Positions 47,616 to 58,250 are shown, numbered from the stretch's first letter. The stretch: 64,000 nt of DNA from Corynebacterium kutscheri (GCF_000980835.1 NZ_CP011312.1:868001-932000); one strand, 5' to 3'. Notes: a model not told the origin generated them from the sequence alone. Program-made: numbers and translations.

Positions 47616-48522
47616 ATGAGTAATTGCGATCAAACATTACGCACCGTAGGTGAGGTAGCGCAGCTATTAGGACTTTCGGTTCGAACTCTTCATTATTGGG
47701 AGCAACGCGGTTTGGTTGTTCCTAGTTACCGAAGTATTGCGGACTATCGTTTGTACTCGACTGCGGATATCGAACGGCTACAGCTGGTAATGATTTACAA
47801 AGCAACAGGCATGTCGATCAGCGCAATTATAGATGTGCTGTCGCAGGACTCGATGCGGATTACGCATCTTCGTAAACAGCGCACATTACTCATAGAAAAA
47901 CAGGCTGAAGTACAACAAATGCTTAACGCAATTGATGTGCTTTTAACAGATGCTCAACGCTCAGTGACAAGAGATTATGAAAAGCCTACTGGTCACCGGG
48001 AGTACGAGGAGCAGAACCTATCGGAGGAGAATTTTATGTCTATGTCAGAAGAACATTCACAAGGTGAACAGTCTCAACTCAGCGTTGAAGAGATAGCTCA
48101 GATCCTCGGCGAGGCTAATTTCGCAGCCTACCAAGAGGAAGCCGAAAAAAAACTGGGGTGATACGCAAGATTGGGAAATTAGTCAACGCACTATTTCGCA
48201 ACGAAGCGCTGCTGATTGGCAGGACGCTCAACAACAGCAAGATAAGCTTGATCAAGATCTTTCGGCGGCATATCTAGCAGATGTGGCACCCGGTTCGGAA
48301 ACCGCAGATGCACTGGTAGAACGTCATCGGGAATGGCTCAGTAGCTATTTTCCTGTGACTCATAGTAAGCAGGTTCTTATTGCACGTGGTTATGTAGCAG
48401 ATCCGCGTTTCCGTGCGCACTATGATAACTATGCGCAAGGGTTAGCTACCTGGCTTAAAGATTCTATTGATGCACGAGCAGTAAAGTGTGGGGTTGATCC
48501 AGAAACCGCTGAGTGGGCTTAA
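47616..48522 (+). pseudogene. TipA-type MerR-family regulator with a one-base frameshift
   Basis: The first frame has an N-terminal MerR helix-turn-helix ('RTVGEVAQLLGLSVRTLHYW', residues 10-29) and a coiled coil, and stops at 48161. The other frame continues with 'GDTQDWEISQRTIS' and the TipAS drug-binding domain ('RHREWLSSYFPVTHSKQV') to 48522. An A8 run at 48145-48152 is the probable site: seven A's would join the frames. TipA proteins sense thiopeptides or stress and control their own gene. The start at 47616 is chosen by family; GTG 47595 is possible. Interpretation as pseudogene depends on read accuracy. Confidence 0.75.
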
Positions 48523-48556
48523 TCTGCTTAACGACGATCCCGACGCGTATTCGCTA

Positions 48557-48582
48557 GGCTCTCGTTGCGGAGGGCGAGAGCC
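48557..48582 (+). terminator. Hairpin after the TipA-like gene
   Basis: A perfect 8-base stem GGCTCTCG (48557-48564) / CGAGAGCC (48575-48582), without a clear T-run. The rest of 48523-48810 contains no gene I can support. Confidence 0.4.
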
Positions 48583-48810
48583 AGCAGTTTATGGATATAT
48601 AGATAGAAGTATAGTGGCATAAAATTTGCCTAGTACTTAAAAGAATCCGTTGGCAACACGTAGGTCTTCTTTGTAATACTGATACGCATTGTCTTTGATT
48701 GTTAGCCTGGCAGGCTCTAGAAAAGTTTGTATACTGCGGATTTGTTAATTTTCTCAGCTTCTCTTACTATTAGCTGAGTCCGCAGTGCACAATTGTGTAG
48801 TAACGGCTAT

Positions 48811-48883
48811 GCCCCGTTCGTCTAGCGGCCTAGGACGTCGGCCTCTCACGCCGGTAACACGGGTTCAAATCCCGTACGGGGTA
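48811..48883 (+). tRNA. tRNA-Glu (anticodon CTC), copy 2
   Basis: The 73 bases are identical to the copy at 35166, including flanks CTAT before and CAAA after. A terminator stem AAACATCGCG (48891-48900) / CGCGATGTTT (48915-48924) follows. Confidence 0.95.
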
Positions 48884-48890
48884 CAAAAAT

Positions 48891-48930
48891 AAACATCGCG
48901 CTCTCATACGAGGGCGCGATGTTTGTCTTT
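48891..48930 (+). terminator. Terminator after tRNA-Glu copy 2
   Basis: Perfect 10-base stem AAACATCGCG / CGCGATGTTT with additional inner pairs, then T's. Confidence 0.75.
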
Positions 48931-49015
48931 TAGCCCATAATGTTTAGGCTACGGTAGTGTTTTCGTTGGCTCTACGGGGTGGGTGCATTTTCATATTTTC
49001 TCTATATCCATAGTT

Positions 49016-51208
49016 TTACGCTGCCATCACCTTTGTAGACTCCATGGCAGTGGATAGTTTTTTAATGTTGTCTTCGGTTAGCCGACGGATTATTAGCCCG
49101 AGTAGTAGTGCAGGGATAATAAAGAGTAATAAAATCGCGAGTTGTTTGTATATATCGCCGTGGTAGATACCTGCGATAGCACTTCGGAAAGCATTGATTG
49201 CATGGGTTGCTGGTAACCAGGGGCTGATATTTTGGAACCAACTTGGTAGTAGTTGAAGTGGATAAGCACCACCGGCACCAGATACTTGGATCACTAGTAG
49301 AAGTACCCCAATAGCTTTTCCAGCATTGCCAAAAGTAATAACTAGTGAATAAATAATGGTCATAAATACTGTTGAAGTAACCCAGCCAGCTAATAATAAA
49401 AGTAGGGGGTGTACCGCGTCGATTTGGATAAAGACGATCAGCCCTAATACAACAAGTGTTGCTTGGGCCAGACCTACTAATAGGAAAGTTAATAAGCGAC
49501 CGAAGAAGGTTTGTGTGCCGCTTAAATCTGGGTATAGTGATTGAGCTTTAGAACGCATAAGTACAGCAGTTAATAATGCACCAACCCATAGCGCTAATGC
49601 GGTATAAAGCGGAGCCATACCAGCACCAAAACTAACCACTGAAAAGACCGGTTGGCGGTTTACTGCTACTGGCGAGGCAATTTGTGCGGCAAGTGTTTCT
49701 GGGTCGCGGTTAGCAATGTCTTTGAGCTTACTTAAATCTCCGCTTTGGCTAGCTTCTTCTATGGTGTTAGCTAGCTCTGAGAATTTTTGTGCCTGTTGTT
49801 CTAGGTTAAAAGCTAGTCGTTTTACTGCTGTACTTGCACTGTTAAGCATTGTATGTGGGGAATTATCGTTGCTAGATAGTGCACTACGAACCCCTTGAAT
49901 ATCGTTACGCACGATTGCAATATCTTGAGCTAAGGTATCTACGCTCTCTCCCAAGGCAAGAAGTTGCGGTTGGAGCGTGTTCTGATAAGTCTGGCTTATA
50001 TTGCGTACAGCCGCGATAGCTGATTCTATCGCTTGACGTGCGTTTCGACGGCTTTCATCTGCTGATTCCTGGCCAGTTTCTAAAGCATGAGCGGTATTGC
50101 GTAGCGAATCTCGAAGCATAGTGCTCTGATTAATTACTGCATCCAGTTGTGCGATAACAAGGTCATAGCCGGGTGCTGTCGTCGTAGGCAAAATAGTGCG
50201 TATGTGATTATTGAGGTTTACTTTTAATCCTTGAAAATTGTGGATTTGAGTATCTACTCCATTAGCTAATTCTCGGTAGGTTTGGCTACCACTAGTACTT
50301 AGTACGGTTGAAGTATTAAGCAGTGGATCGAGCTGGTCACTTATTGCTTGATAGCTAGTACTAGTGCGATCAAGTGCGGTGGTTAATGATTGTGTCGTCT
50401 GACTGAGCGTATCGGCTAGGGAAGTAACAGCTTGAGCCCCCTGGCCACCATTAGTTTCAGTATTTTCAGGGCTAGAAGTAGTTTGGGTGCTTGCGGTATG
50501 CAGAATGGAATCTGCGCCGTCGATAAGCGGAATAGTCGAGTCAATAAGTCCGGCAGCTGCATAGGCAGTTTGGGAACCAGCAAGGATTCGTTGTTGTGTG
50601 GTGGTAATTCTGGTGTGGATAGTCTCCAATGCTTGACTGGCATTATTGTCAGTGAAATAGCGATCAAGAGAAGAAATGACGCCGAGACCAATGTTGGTAA
50701 CTACTTTATTGAAGTTGTCGTCAATTGTTTGGGTAACGGCATTTGCTCCACGTGAGGTAAGTGTTGTTGATAGCGCATTCTTTTTCTGATTTGTGTACAG
50801 TTCGAGAGTGCTTGGCTGGGTACCCTCGAGATAGAAGGTAAGTAGGTCGTCGCTAAAAGTTTTTGGCAATACGATAGCCGCATAGTATTCCCCAGAACGT
50901 GTGCCTTCGATCGCTTGGTTTTCACTGGTGATGATCCAATTAATATCGTGATTGCGACTTAATTGGGAAAGTACTTGATCGCCTAGATTGATCCGCATAG
51001 AAATCACATCACTGTGGTGTCCGGCGTCATTACTAGCTACCGCAATTTTGAGTCGATCGGTGTTGTCAAAAGGATTCCAGCTCGCAAGCACATTAAAAGA
51101 AATAAAGATCAGCGGAATAATGATCAGACCAAAGATGGTAACAGCGGTCATGACATTATTTTTGATGGCGAAGAGATCATTGCGAAAAATTAACCAAATA
51201 TTCTTCAT
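49016..51208 (-). CDS. YhgE/Pip family membrane protein (second of a pair)
   Basis: A 730-residue protein with one N-terminal helix, a long extracytoplasmic coiled-coil region (residues about 60-500, Ser/Thr/Gln-rich), then five or six helices at the C-terminus ending with the ABC-2-like transporter pattern. The start 'IWLIFRNDLFAIKNNVMTAV' and 'NPFDNTDRLKIAVASNDAG' are YhgE/Pip N-terminal signatures. The family includes the Lactococcus phage receptor Pip; the role here is unknown. It overlaps the first gene of the pair by 4 bases, so they form an operon. Confidence 0.85.
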   Translation of the reverse strand: MKNIWLIFRNDLFAIKNNVMTAVTIFGLIIIPLIFISFNVLASWNPFDNTDRLKIAVASNDAGHHSDVISMRINLGDQVLSQLSRNHDINWIITSENQAIEGTRSGEYYAAIVLPKTFSDDLLTFYLEGTQPSTLELYTNQKKNALSTTLTSRGANAVTQTIDDNFNKVVTNIGLGVISSLDRYFTDNNASQALETIHTRITTTQQRILAGSQTAYAAAGLIDSTIPLIDGADSILHTASTQTTSSPENTETNGGQGAQAVTSLADTLSQTTQSLTTALDRTSTSYQAISDQLDPLLNTSTVLSTSGSQTYRELANGVDTQIHNFQGLKVNLNNHIRTILPTTTAPGYDLVIAQLDAVINQSTMLRDSLRNTAHALETGQESADESRRNARQAIESAIAAVRNISQTYQNTLQPQLLALGESVDTLAQDIAIVRNDIQGVRSALSSNDNSPHTMLNSASTAVKRLAFNLEQQAQKFSELANTIEEASQSGDLSKLKDIANRDPETLAAQIASPVAVNRQPVFSVVSFGAGMAPLYTALALWVGALLTAVLMRSKAQSLYPDLSGTQTFFGRLLTFLLVGLAQATLVVLGLIVFIQIDAVHPLLLLLAGWVTSTVFMTIIYSLVITFGNAGKAIGVLLLVIQVSGAGGAYPLQLLPSWFQNISPWLPATHAINAFRSAIAGIYHGDIYKQLAILLLFIIPALLLGLIIRRLTEDNIKKLSTAMESTKVMAA

Positions 51209-53817
51209 GAGTTCTCTTCTTCCTTAATTACTACGTGAGCTGTGTTTAACGGAGCTTGTTCTACGATATATTTGCGCGGGTTCTTACTGTGTTCACTGAG
51301 TTGCTGTTCTAGTTCCTCAGCGCTTAATTCGCTTAGGCGTTGATCACGGTTTATGGATTGTTTGATGTACTCCAAGCCACAAATAATCGTGACGACGATT
51401 AATGTGCTCAGACAAGCTAAGGCAAAGAAAATAACTTTCTCATTAGGATAAATTCTAGAAAGCACGCCAAGAATCACTACCGTTGCTAATCCACTAGCAA
51501 TACTTAATCGGATAAAAAGCCCATAATTTCTCCGTGCCCAGCGCCATTTATTAGCAGTACTTTCTTGGAAACCTTCTCGATCCTTTAACACGTAAATTAA
51601 GTCGGTAACTTTATATTTACTGCCGAGGATGCGCACTGGCTCATTAACTATCAGACCACCAGCTGCTAGTTCTTCATTGATTAACATATTGACGTGGGAG
51701 AGCAGTCGTCGCAAAATAATGCAGCTAAGAAAAGCAATGATTGCCATAATCGTCAGCACGCTTAAGCTATGAAGGTAATGGTGTCCATAAAAACCGCCGA
51801 CGGTTTCTCGCATAGCGGAAATGCCATAGGTAAATGGCAGTAACGGGGAGATTACCTGGAAAAATTGTGGGGTCATTTCTATTGGATAAAGTCCGGAAGA
51901 ACCAGGTATTTGGATAAATACGAGTACTACCGCTAGTCCACGTCCAATATGACCAAAAGTGCTTACCAAACCAAAAACAATACTGAGGTAACACAGGCTA
52001 ATAATTATCGTTGTTGCGATATAGACAACAGGATTGACACTATCAATACCAATGATGAGGTTGCCGGTAGAAACAATAATTGCCTGACCTATTGCAAATA
52101 CGGCTAATAAGAGAAACCGGCCTAGATAGGCGCTAGAAATGGTAAGATTTTTTAACCCAGCAGGATCAACTTCGGTGCGGAAGATGACCAACAACATAAA
52201 AGCACCGATCCAGAGTGAAAGATTGCTAAAAAGCGAGGCCATACCGGAACCGTAGTTACTAACAGGAAAAATGGCATGTGTTTCTAGCTGGGTAGGTGTA
52301 GCAAGGAAAGTAGAGACTTCCATCGTATTAAGGCTACTAATGGTATTGAGTGCTTCATCGCCTTCGATAGTGCGGTATAGCGCAAGAATATCGCTACGTG
52401 CTGTTAATAATCCTTGTTGGATACCAGAAAGATTATTTTTAAAACTCTCTAAAACATTATTTGTTTGCGAGAATTGCTCGGTCATCCCAGAAAGTAGTTG
52501 CTTTGCCTGAGAAACTAATACCTGTTGTGCTGACAAAGACGCAGAAAGTGCGCCAGCGGTAGCATTAACTTGTTGTAATCCGCTAGTTAAGCGGGGAACG
52601 TTAGCATGTACTAAGTCGCGCAGTTCTTGAGTAGCAGTTGTTCCTTGCTGTCCGATCTGGGCAAAGTTTTCTGCTGCTTGGAGCAGTGAGGAACTGGTGT
52701 CACTAGTGGTGTTGCGAGCAGTTTCAAGTTCGTTAAGAGCTGCTTTTTGGGCGGCGTTTTGTGCTTGAAGGTCGCTTAATGTTTGACGTAGCGGGCTGGT
52801 GATTTCTGCGGGAAGAGCTGGATTACTCAACGCAGAATTAAGCTGAGTTAGGGTGTTATCGCTGTTTTCTAGTAGAACATGTAACCCTTGTGTGGAGGCA
52901 TTGATTTGGTTGGTCGCGTTAGCGATGTGGCTATTAATGTTTGTTACTGTTGTTTGTGCGTTTGTTGTTGCCTGGGTTAGCGCGGTCGTCGCATCGACAT
53001 AGGCGTGGGTAATATCGCCGCTGAAGTTAAGAATTTCGTTATTAACATCATCGGATAGTTTTTGTACTTGTGTCAGCGTATTGGCGGCGTCTATGAGGGT
53101 ACGTTCTACTGCATCAAGGGTGGCGTGCGCTTGCTCAACAGTTGGTCGTAGTGCGCTAATACTGTTTTGAAGTTCTGTAATTTGGGTGCTGGCAGAATCA
53201 ACTGTGCTCGCTGCATTATTAAAAGCATCGGCAGAATGAGTAGAAGATTCCCTAAACTTTTTGCTCAGTGTGCCACCGGAGTTTTTTAACTGTGTGCTTA
53301 CTGCGGTAGCAATTTGTTTTTTAAAAGCCGTGCTGATTGCATTATCAAGTCCAGATGCGCCTTGATCGGTGATTTTGGGGGCAACTGCATTGAGTTTTTC
53401 ATTGACTTCATAAATTAACGTGGGCTGAGAATAGGTGCCCTGGAACATGCTGATGAAATCGTGCGAAAAATCTTCTGGAATGCGGATACTGGCAAAAACA
53501 TCGCCACTGCGTACAGCCTCTTCAGCCTGTGAGGCTGACATAAATTGCCAGCCCAATTGGTGGTCATCGTGAAGCTGTTGAACAAGTTGACCACCGATAT
53601 TAAGCGGTCCGGTAATAGTAGAGCGTGCTCCGGTGTCCTCATTGACTACTGCCACACGAATATTTTCCGTATTAGAGTAAGGATCCCAGAAAGCACTAAT
53701 GTTTACCCAGGAATATAGTGCTGGGATGAGCATGACTCCGATAACGATGACCCGTACTCGTATTGTTCGTAAAAGACGTAGAAAATCTCGACGAAAAATT
53801 GTCAAACTTGTTCGCAC
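51205..53817 (-). CDS. YhgE/Pip family membrane protein (first of a pair)
   Basis: An 870-residue protein with the same layout as its partner: N-terminal helix ('VIGVMLIPALYSWVNISAFW'), a long coiled-coil ectodomain (residues about 60-490) and a C-terminal membrane block of five to seven helices plus an extra cytosolic and membrane tail ('RDQRLSELSAEELEQQLSEH'). It lies upstream of the 730-residue gene with a 4-base overlap. The extra C-terminal region (residues ~700-870) is not in the partner. The two are likely to act together at the cell envelope; the function is unknown. Confidence 0.85.
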   Translation of the reverse strand: MRTSLTIFRRDFLRLLRTIRVRVIVIGVMLIPALYSWVNISAFWDPYSNTENIRVAVVNEDTGARSTITGPLNIGGQLVQQLHDDHQLGWQFMSASQAEEAVRSGDVFASIRIPEDFSHDFISMFQGTYSQPTLIYEVNEKLNAVAPKITDQGASGLDNAISTAFKKQIATAVSTQLKNSGGTLSKKFRESSTHSADAFNNAASTVDSASTQITELQNSISALRPTVEQAHATLDAVERTLIDAANTLTQVQKLSDDVNNEILNFSGDITHAYVDATTALTQATTNAQTTVTNINSHIANATNQINASTQGLHVLLENSDNTLTQLNSALSNPALPAEITSPLRQTLSDLQAQNAAQKAALNELETARNTTSDTSSSLLQAAENFAQIGQQGTTATQELRDLVHANVPRLTSGLQQVNATAGALSASLSAQQVLVSQAKQLLSGMTEQFSQTNNVLESFKNNLSGIQQGLLTARSDILALYRTIEGDEALNTISSLNTMEVSTFLATPTQLETHAIFPVSNYGSGMASLFSNLSLWIGAFMLLVIFRTEVDPAGLKNLTISSAYLGRFLLLAVFAIGQAIIVSTGNLIIGIDSVNPVVYIATTIIISLCYLSIVFGLVSTFGHIGRGLAVVLVFIQIPGSSGLYPIEMTPQFFQVISPLLPFTYGISAMRETVGGFYGHHYLHSLSVLTIMAIIAFLSCIILRRLLSHVNMLINEELAAGGLIVNEPVRILGSKYKVTDLIYVLKDREGFQESTANKWRWARRNYGLFIRLSIASGLATVVILGVLSRIYPNEKVIFFALACLSTLIVVTIICGLEYIKQSINRDQRLSELSAEELEQQLSEHSKNPRKYIVEQAPLNTAHVVIKEEENS

Positions 53818-53986
53818 TGCTTCAACGCTAGCACTAGCACTACTTTGTGTCTCTGTGCGAAAGACGTGTGTGAAGAAGTGAGAGGAAAAACAATAATGTT
53901 CTCGCAGTTTGCTTTTCGACGATTAGTGCACAGCTGTTTTTAAACCGGTGCTATGTTAAGGCTGATTGTGTAGTTAAACATCGGGT

Positions 53987-54724
53987 TTAGAGTTTATTGC
54001 TGAGTTCGGCGGCAGCTTTTGTTAGTTGTTGTGACCACAGTGTTGCCGGAGTAGGTTTTAGTCTTTCGGCAGGTCCGGAGATGGAAAGTGCTGCGATAAA
54101 AAGCCCTTCAGAATCAAAAACGGGTGCGGATAAGGAAGCGAGGCCAGCTTCTCGTTCGGCAATGGACTCCGCATATCCTTGTTTGCGTACCTGTTCTAAA
54201 TCTGTGAGCGTGAAATGAGCGTTATCGGCAAGTATTTTATCGCGTAGTGTTGGCGCAGAATAAGCGAGAAAAACTTTGGCGGCAGACCCGGCTGAAAGTG
54301 GGAGTCGACTACCAATGGGGACAGTATTTTGTAAACCCGCTGCTGGTTCCTGGGCGGCGATGCAGACGCGTGTTGCACCAGCTAGTTGATAAAGCTGGAC
54401 AGATTCTTTGGTCTCGTCCATGAGCGCGGTCATAATAGGGGTCGCGGCGTCGATAAGCTTAGTGGAACCGGAAGCGCCCAATGAAGTAAGTACGGCACCA
54501 ATTGCCCATTTCCCATCTTGGGTTCGGGAAAGAATATGGTGTGTTTCTAATGCAGTGGCTAATCGGTGCGCAGTAGCGCGAGGCAAACCGGTAGCTGTGC
54601 ATAGTTCGCTGAGTGAACGCGGCCTATCTGCAATGGTAAGCATAATGAGCACGGCGCGGTCGAGAACTTTGATTCCACTGGTGGTGTTACTTGGTGCGGC
54701 GAAAACTGTGTTAATCTGTTCCAT
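53987..54724 (-). CDS. ltbR: IclR-family regulator LtbR (leucine/tryptophan biosynthesis)
   Basis: A 245-residue protein with an N-terminal helix-turn-helix ('SLSELCTATGLPRATAHRL', residues about 38-56) and a C-terminal IclR effector domain ('SVQLYQLAGATRVCIAAQEP'). It is divergent from leuC with a 56-base gap. In C. glutamicum this gene is LtbR, a repressor of leuB, leuCD and trp genes. The gap contains an imperfect 21-base palindrome. Confidence 0.9.
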   Translation of the reverse strand: MEQINTVFAAPSNTTSGIKVLDRAVLIMLTIADRPRSLSELCTATGLPRATAHRLATALETHHILSRTQDGKWAIGAVLTSLGASGSTKLIDAATPIMTALMDETKESVQLYQLAGATRVCIAAQEPAAGLQNTVPIGSRLPLSAGSAAKVFLAYSAPTLRDKILADNAHFTLTDLEQVRKQGYAESIAEREAGLASLSAPVFDSEGLFIAALSISGPAERLKPTPATLWSQQLTKAAAELSNKL

Positions 54725-54736
54725 GTCATGATATTA

Positions 54737-54757
54737 ACATCTCAAATTATGGGATGT
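54737..54757. promoter_or_regulatory. Candidate LtbR operator
   Basis: A 21-base imperfect palindrome with outer arms ACATC (54737-54741) and GATGT (54753-54757), mismatched at two pairs only, in the gap between ltbR and leuC. Consistent with autoregulation and control of leuCD. Confidence 0.5.
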
Positions 54758-54780
54758 AAGTGAATGAGGTGAATAGATCC

Positions 54781-56223
54781 ATGACCAGCCCTATGGATAC
54801 CAATACCCAGCCCTTGACCTTGGCCGAAAAAGTATGGCGTGACCATGTTGTGAGCAAAGGTGAAGCAGGTAATCCAGATCTTATCTTTATTGACCTCCAA
54901 TTATTGCATGAAGTGACTTCTCCGCAAGCTTTTGATGGTCTACGCATGGCCGGACGCAAGCTACGCCACCCGGAATTGCATCTGGCCACTGAGGATCATA
55001 ATGTGCCAACTGAAGGTATTGTTGCAGGTGACCTATTAGAAATTAAAGACCCTACTTCGCGTACTCAGGTGGAAACCTTACGTAAAAATTGTGCAGAATT
55101 TGGCGTACGACTGCATTCTATGGGCGATGTTAACCAGGGAATTGTTCACCAAGTAGGTCCACAACTTGGGATAACACAACCAGGTATGACTATTGTGTGT
55201 GGTGATTCGCATACCTCAACTCATGGGGCTTTTGGTGCGATGGCGTTTGGTATTGGTACTTCTGAGGTTGAACATGTTATGGCAACCCAGACGCTTTCAC
55301 TGAAACCATTTAAAACAATGGCTATTAACGTAAGTGGTCAGCTACAACCTGGTGTTTCAGCTAAAGATCTCATTTTGGCGATTATCGCTAAAATTGGCAC
55401 CGGTGGCGGCCAGGGGCATGTTATTGAATATCGTGGTGAAGCCATTGAGAAACTTTCAATGGAAGCGCGCATGACAATCTGCAATATGTCGATTGAAGCA
55501 GGTGCCCGTGCCGGTATGATTGCCCCAGATCAAGTTACCTTCGATTATATTTATGGTCGAGAAATGGCACCAACCGGTGCGAATTGGGATGCAGCCGTAG
55601 CATATTGGAAAACATTGCCTACCGACGAAGGTGCGCAGTTTGATACCGTCGTCGATATTGATGGCTCGACAATTACCCCCTTTGTTACCTGGGGAACTAA
55701 CCCTGGCCAAGGATTGCCATTGGGAGAAACTGTCCCATTTCCAGAAGATTTTGGTAATGATAATGATCGCCTGGCTGCAGAAAAAGCCCTAGCGTATATG
55801 GGGCTTACTCCGGGCACTCCATTGCGAGAAATCGAGATTGACACGGTCTTTTTAGGGTCATGCACAAATGCTCGCATAGAGGATTTGCGTGCCGCCGCTG
55901 AGATTTTACGCGGACGTAAAGTAGCTGATTCAGTGTCCATGATGGTGGTACCAGCTACTGCATTGGTAAAAAAACTTGCCGAGGAAGAAGGACTGGACAA
56001 AATCTTTATTGATGCTGGGGCCACATGGCGTAGCGCTGGCTGTTCAATGTGTTTGGGAATGAACCCTGATCAGCTAAAACCAGGGCAACGGTCAGCGTCG
56101 ACAAGCAACCGAAACTTTGAAGGCCGTCAAGGCCCTGGTGGTCGTACTCACTTGGTTTCTTCAGAAGTAGCTGCGGCAACCGCAGTCCGAGGCACTCTAG
56201 CATCACCAGCGGATCTGGTTTAA
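54781..56223 (+). CDS. leuC: 3-isopropylmalate dehydratase large subunit
   Basis: A 480-residue aconitase-family subunit. Start at ATG 54781 ([10 protein letters not shown]), with GAGGTG about 9 bases before it. The iron-sulfur cysteines appear in '[18 protein letters not shown]' and '[12 protein letters not shown]'; '[20 protein letters not shown]' is also canonical. With LeuD it isomerises isopropylmalate in leucine synthesis. leuD follows after 18 bases. Confidence 0.97.
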   Translation: MTSPMDTNTQPLTLAEKVWRDHVVSKGEAGNPDLIFIDLQLLHEVTSPQAFDGLRMAGRKLRHPELHLATEDHNVPTEGIVAGDLLEIKDPTSRTQVETLRKNCAEFGVRLHSMGDVNQGIVHQVGPQLGITQPGMTIVCGDSHTSTHGAFGAMAFGIGTSEVEHVMATQTLSLKPFKTMAINVSGQLQPGVSAKDLILAIIAKIGTGGGQGHVIEYRGEAIEKLSMEARMTICNMSIEAGARAGMIAPDQVTFDYIYGREMAPTGANWDAAVAYWKTLPTDEGAQFDTVVDIDGSTITPFVTWGTNPGQGLPLGETVPFPEDFGNDNDRLAAEKALAYMGLTPGTPLREIEIDTVFLGSCTNARIEDLRAAAEILRGRKVADSVSMMVVPATALVKKLAEEEGLDKIFIDAGATWRSAGCSMCLGMNPDQLKPGQRSASTSNRNFEGRQGPGGRTHLVSSEVAAATAVRGTLASPADLV

Positions 56224-56241
56224 GAAAAGGACACGGGGAAT

Positions 56242-56832
56242 ATGGAAAAATTTATTAATCATACTGGTGTTGGCGTGCCCTTGAAACGCTCCAATGTAGA
56301 TACCGATCAAATCATTCCGGCAGTGTTTCTTAAACGAGTAACCCGAACTGGTTTCGAAGATGGATTATTTAACAATTGGCGTACCAATGAGCCCGATTTT
56401 GTGCTCAATCAAGATACCTACGCACATGGTTCGATACTTATTGCCGGCCCTGATTTTGGTACTGGTTCCTCCCGCGAACATGCGGTATGGGCATTAATGG
56501 ATTATGGCTTTAGAGCAGTTTTCTCATCACGTTTCGCCGATATTTTTCGCGGTAACTCAGGCAAAGCTGGTCTATTAACTGGCATTATGGAACAATCCGA
56601 TATCGAGCTTTTATGGAAGCTTATGGATAATGAACCCGGCTTAGAATTAACAGTTGACCTACAATCATGCACCGTCACTGCAGGTGAGAGCGTAATTAGC
56701 TTTGAAGTAGATGACTACATTCGGTGGCGGTTAATGGAAGGTCTCGACGATATCGGACTCACCTTGCGTAAAGAAGCTGAGATCGAACAATTCGAACACA
56801 CTCGTCCCAGCTTCAAACCAACAGTACAGTAA
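56242..56832 (+). CDS. leuD: 3-isopropylmalate dehydratase small subunit
   Basis: A 196-residue protein with '[20 protein letters not shown]' near the N-terminus and '[14 protein letters not shown]' near residue 75, both conserved. It forms the swivelling domain of the LeuCD enzyme. It ends 8 bases before the convergent Nudix gene. Confidence 0.97.
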   Translation: MEKFINHTGVGVPLKRSNVDTDQIIPAVFLKRVTRTGFEDGLFNNWRTNEPDFVLNQDTYAHGSILIAGPDFGTGSSREHAVWALMDYGFRAVFSSRFADIFRGNSGKAGLLTGIMEQSDIELLWKLMDNEPGLELTVDLQSCTVTAGESVISFEVDDYIRWRLMEGLDDIGLTLRKEAEIEQFEHTRPSFKPTVQ

Positions 56833-56840
56833 CTAATTAG

Positions 56841-58118
56841 TTATTTGCCTTCGTGGCCTTTTGAAGTGTGCTGCGTGTCCTTGAGCTTGCGGGCAAGCTC
56901 AGCTGGATTAGCCGACGGTGTTGTTACAGGTTCTGTTTGTGAGGCCACCGGGGTAGCTGTTTGGGATAATTCTGGCACTGTTGATTTTTCTTCAGCAAGC
57001 TTTTGTGCCCGCAATGCTTTTTTAGCTTCCTTTATTTTGCGTGCTTCTTTAGCGCGTGCTCGCTTTTTAGCTTTGCGATACTTGTGTTGCTCAGTGGTAA
57101 GGAGACGGATTTTACCTCGTTTAATAGGTAGTGGTGATTCTAAATAGTCGGCGCCAATTAGCTTGCCATTGCTAAAAGACAATACCCATACGCCTGCTTG
57201 ACGAGCCTTAATGCCATCTAAAGGAAACTTATCCCGAGCCGATAACCAAGTAATCATATCGAGTATCGCGGTACCTTGGCTAGCAATGACGTAGCTACCT
57301 TGAGCGTTGATAAGCTTTAAAAGTTCCTTTTGCGCGCTAGACATAGAAACGAGCATGCTGGTATTGCCATAATTAGCTGATGAACTGATTTTTAATCCAA
57401 GCACTTTAGCAGCGGGTTTAAGAGTAGCTACACATCGTAGCGGAATTGCACTATATAAAGCATCAGGGCGATAGGCAGCTAAAAGCGGAGCAAGTGATAT
57501 AGCTTGGATTTTCCCGCGCGCAGTAAGTGGACGGTCTCTGTCATAGCCCGACCAATCTTCTGGCGATATGCTCTGCCCATGGCGAACATAAATAATCTGT
57601 GAAGTTATCGGTGCAGAAAAACTTTCAACGGCTTTAGCTAAAAGAGCACGGTCAAGCTCATAACTGAGCAATTCGCGAGCCTGATCAATTGGTAGCCAGC
57701 GCAATTCATCGACTTCGTTATTGGGGGTAAAAGTACCCCCGGTAACTGAAGCCGTCCAATAGTAAACTACTTTGGTGCGGTCTTTAACTGGATAATAGAC
57801 CCTACCTAGCAATTTATTGAGACGAGTCTCATAACCGGTTTCTTCGAGAATTTCGCGTACCGCAGTGACCGGAAGTGATTCATCAGCTTCGATTTTTCCC
57901 TTTGGAAAAGACCAGTCGTCATAATGTGGACGATGCACACATGCAACCGCGATACCTTCAGCAGTGTGACGCCACAATACTGCCCCAGCAGCGAGTGTTA
58001 TGCTGCGAAACTCTTTGGCTGGCTTGGCAATGATGGTTTGGTATTGACCGGCAAGTGCGAAAGACGAATGTTGATCTTTATCTACTTCGAGAGGTCGGTT
58101 ATTCTGCGGAAGCGACAT
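56841..58118 (-). CDS. Nudix hydrolase / histidine phosphatase fusion (MutT1-like)
   Basis: A roughly 425-residue protein from ATG 58118, with an AAGGAGAA ribosome site; the in-frame ATG at 58172 is less likely. The Nudix box 'GKIEADESLPVTAVREILEE' is near residue 74. A histidine phosphatase domain ('IYVRHGQS', near residue 180) follows. A Lys/Arg/Ala-rich helical tail (residues ~345-390) and a disordered end are odd but common in corynebacteria. The homologous mycobacterial MutT1 degrades 8-oxo-dGTP and diadenosine polyphosphates. Confidence 0.85.
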   Translation of the reverse strand: MSLPQNNRPLEVDKDQHSSFALAGQYQTIIAKPAKEFRSITLAAGAVLWRHTAEGIAVACVHRPHYDDWSFPKGKIEADESLPVTAVREILEETGYETRLNKLLGRVYYPVKDRTKVVYYWTASVTGGTFTPNNEVDELRWLPIDQARELLSYELDRALLAKAVESFSAPITSQIIYVRHGQSISPEDWSGYDRDRPLTARGKIQAISLAPLLAAYRPDALYSAIPLRCVATLKPAAKVLGLKISSSANYGNTSMLVSMSSAQKELLKLINAQGSYVIASQGTAILDMITWLSARDKFPLDGIKARQAGVWVLSFSNGKLIGADYLESPLPIKRGKIRLLTTEQHKYRKAKKRARAKEARKIKEAKKALRAQKLAEEKSTVPELSQTATPVASQTEPVTTPSANPAELARKLKDTQHTSKGHEGK

Positions 58119-58250
58119 TATTCTCCTTTTCCTTCTGCCTTTCATACAATAGCCCAGAGCGAGGAAATACATTTGCTTGTAGAATTTTTTCAGAAAATGA
58201 CTTGGGTTGTTTAGTTGGCTTTTCGACGATTCTTTTTAAGGAGACCACAG

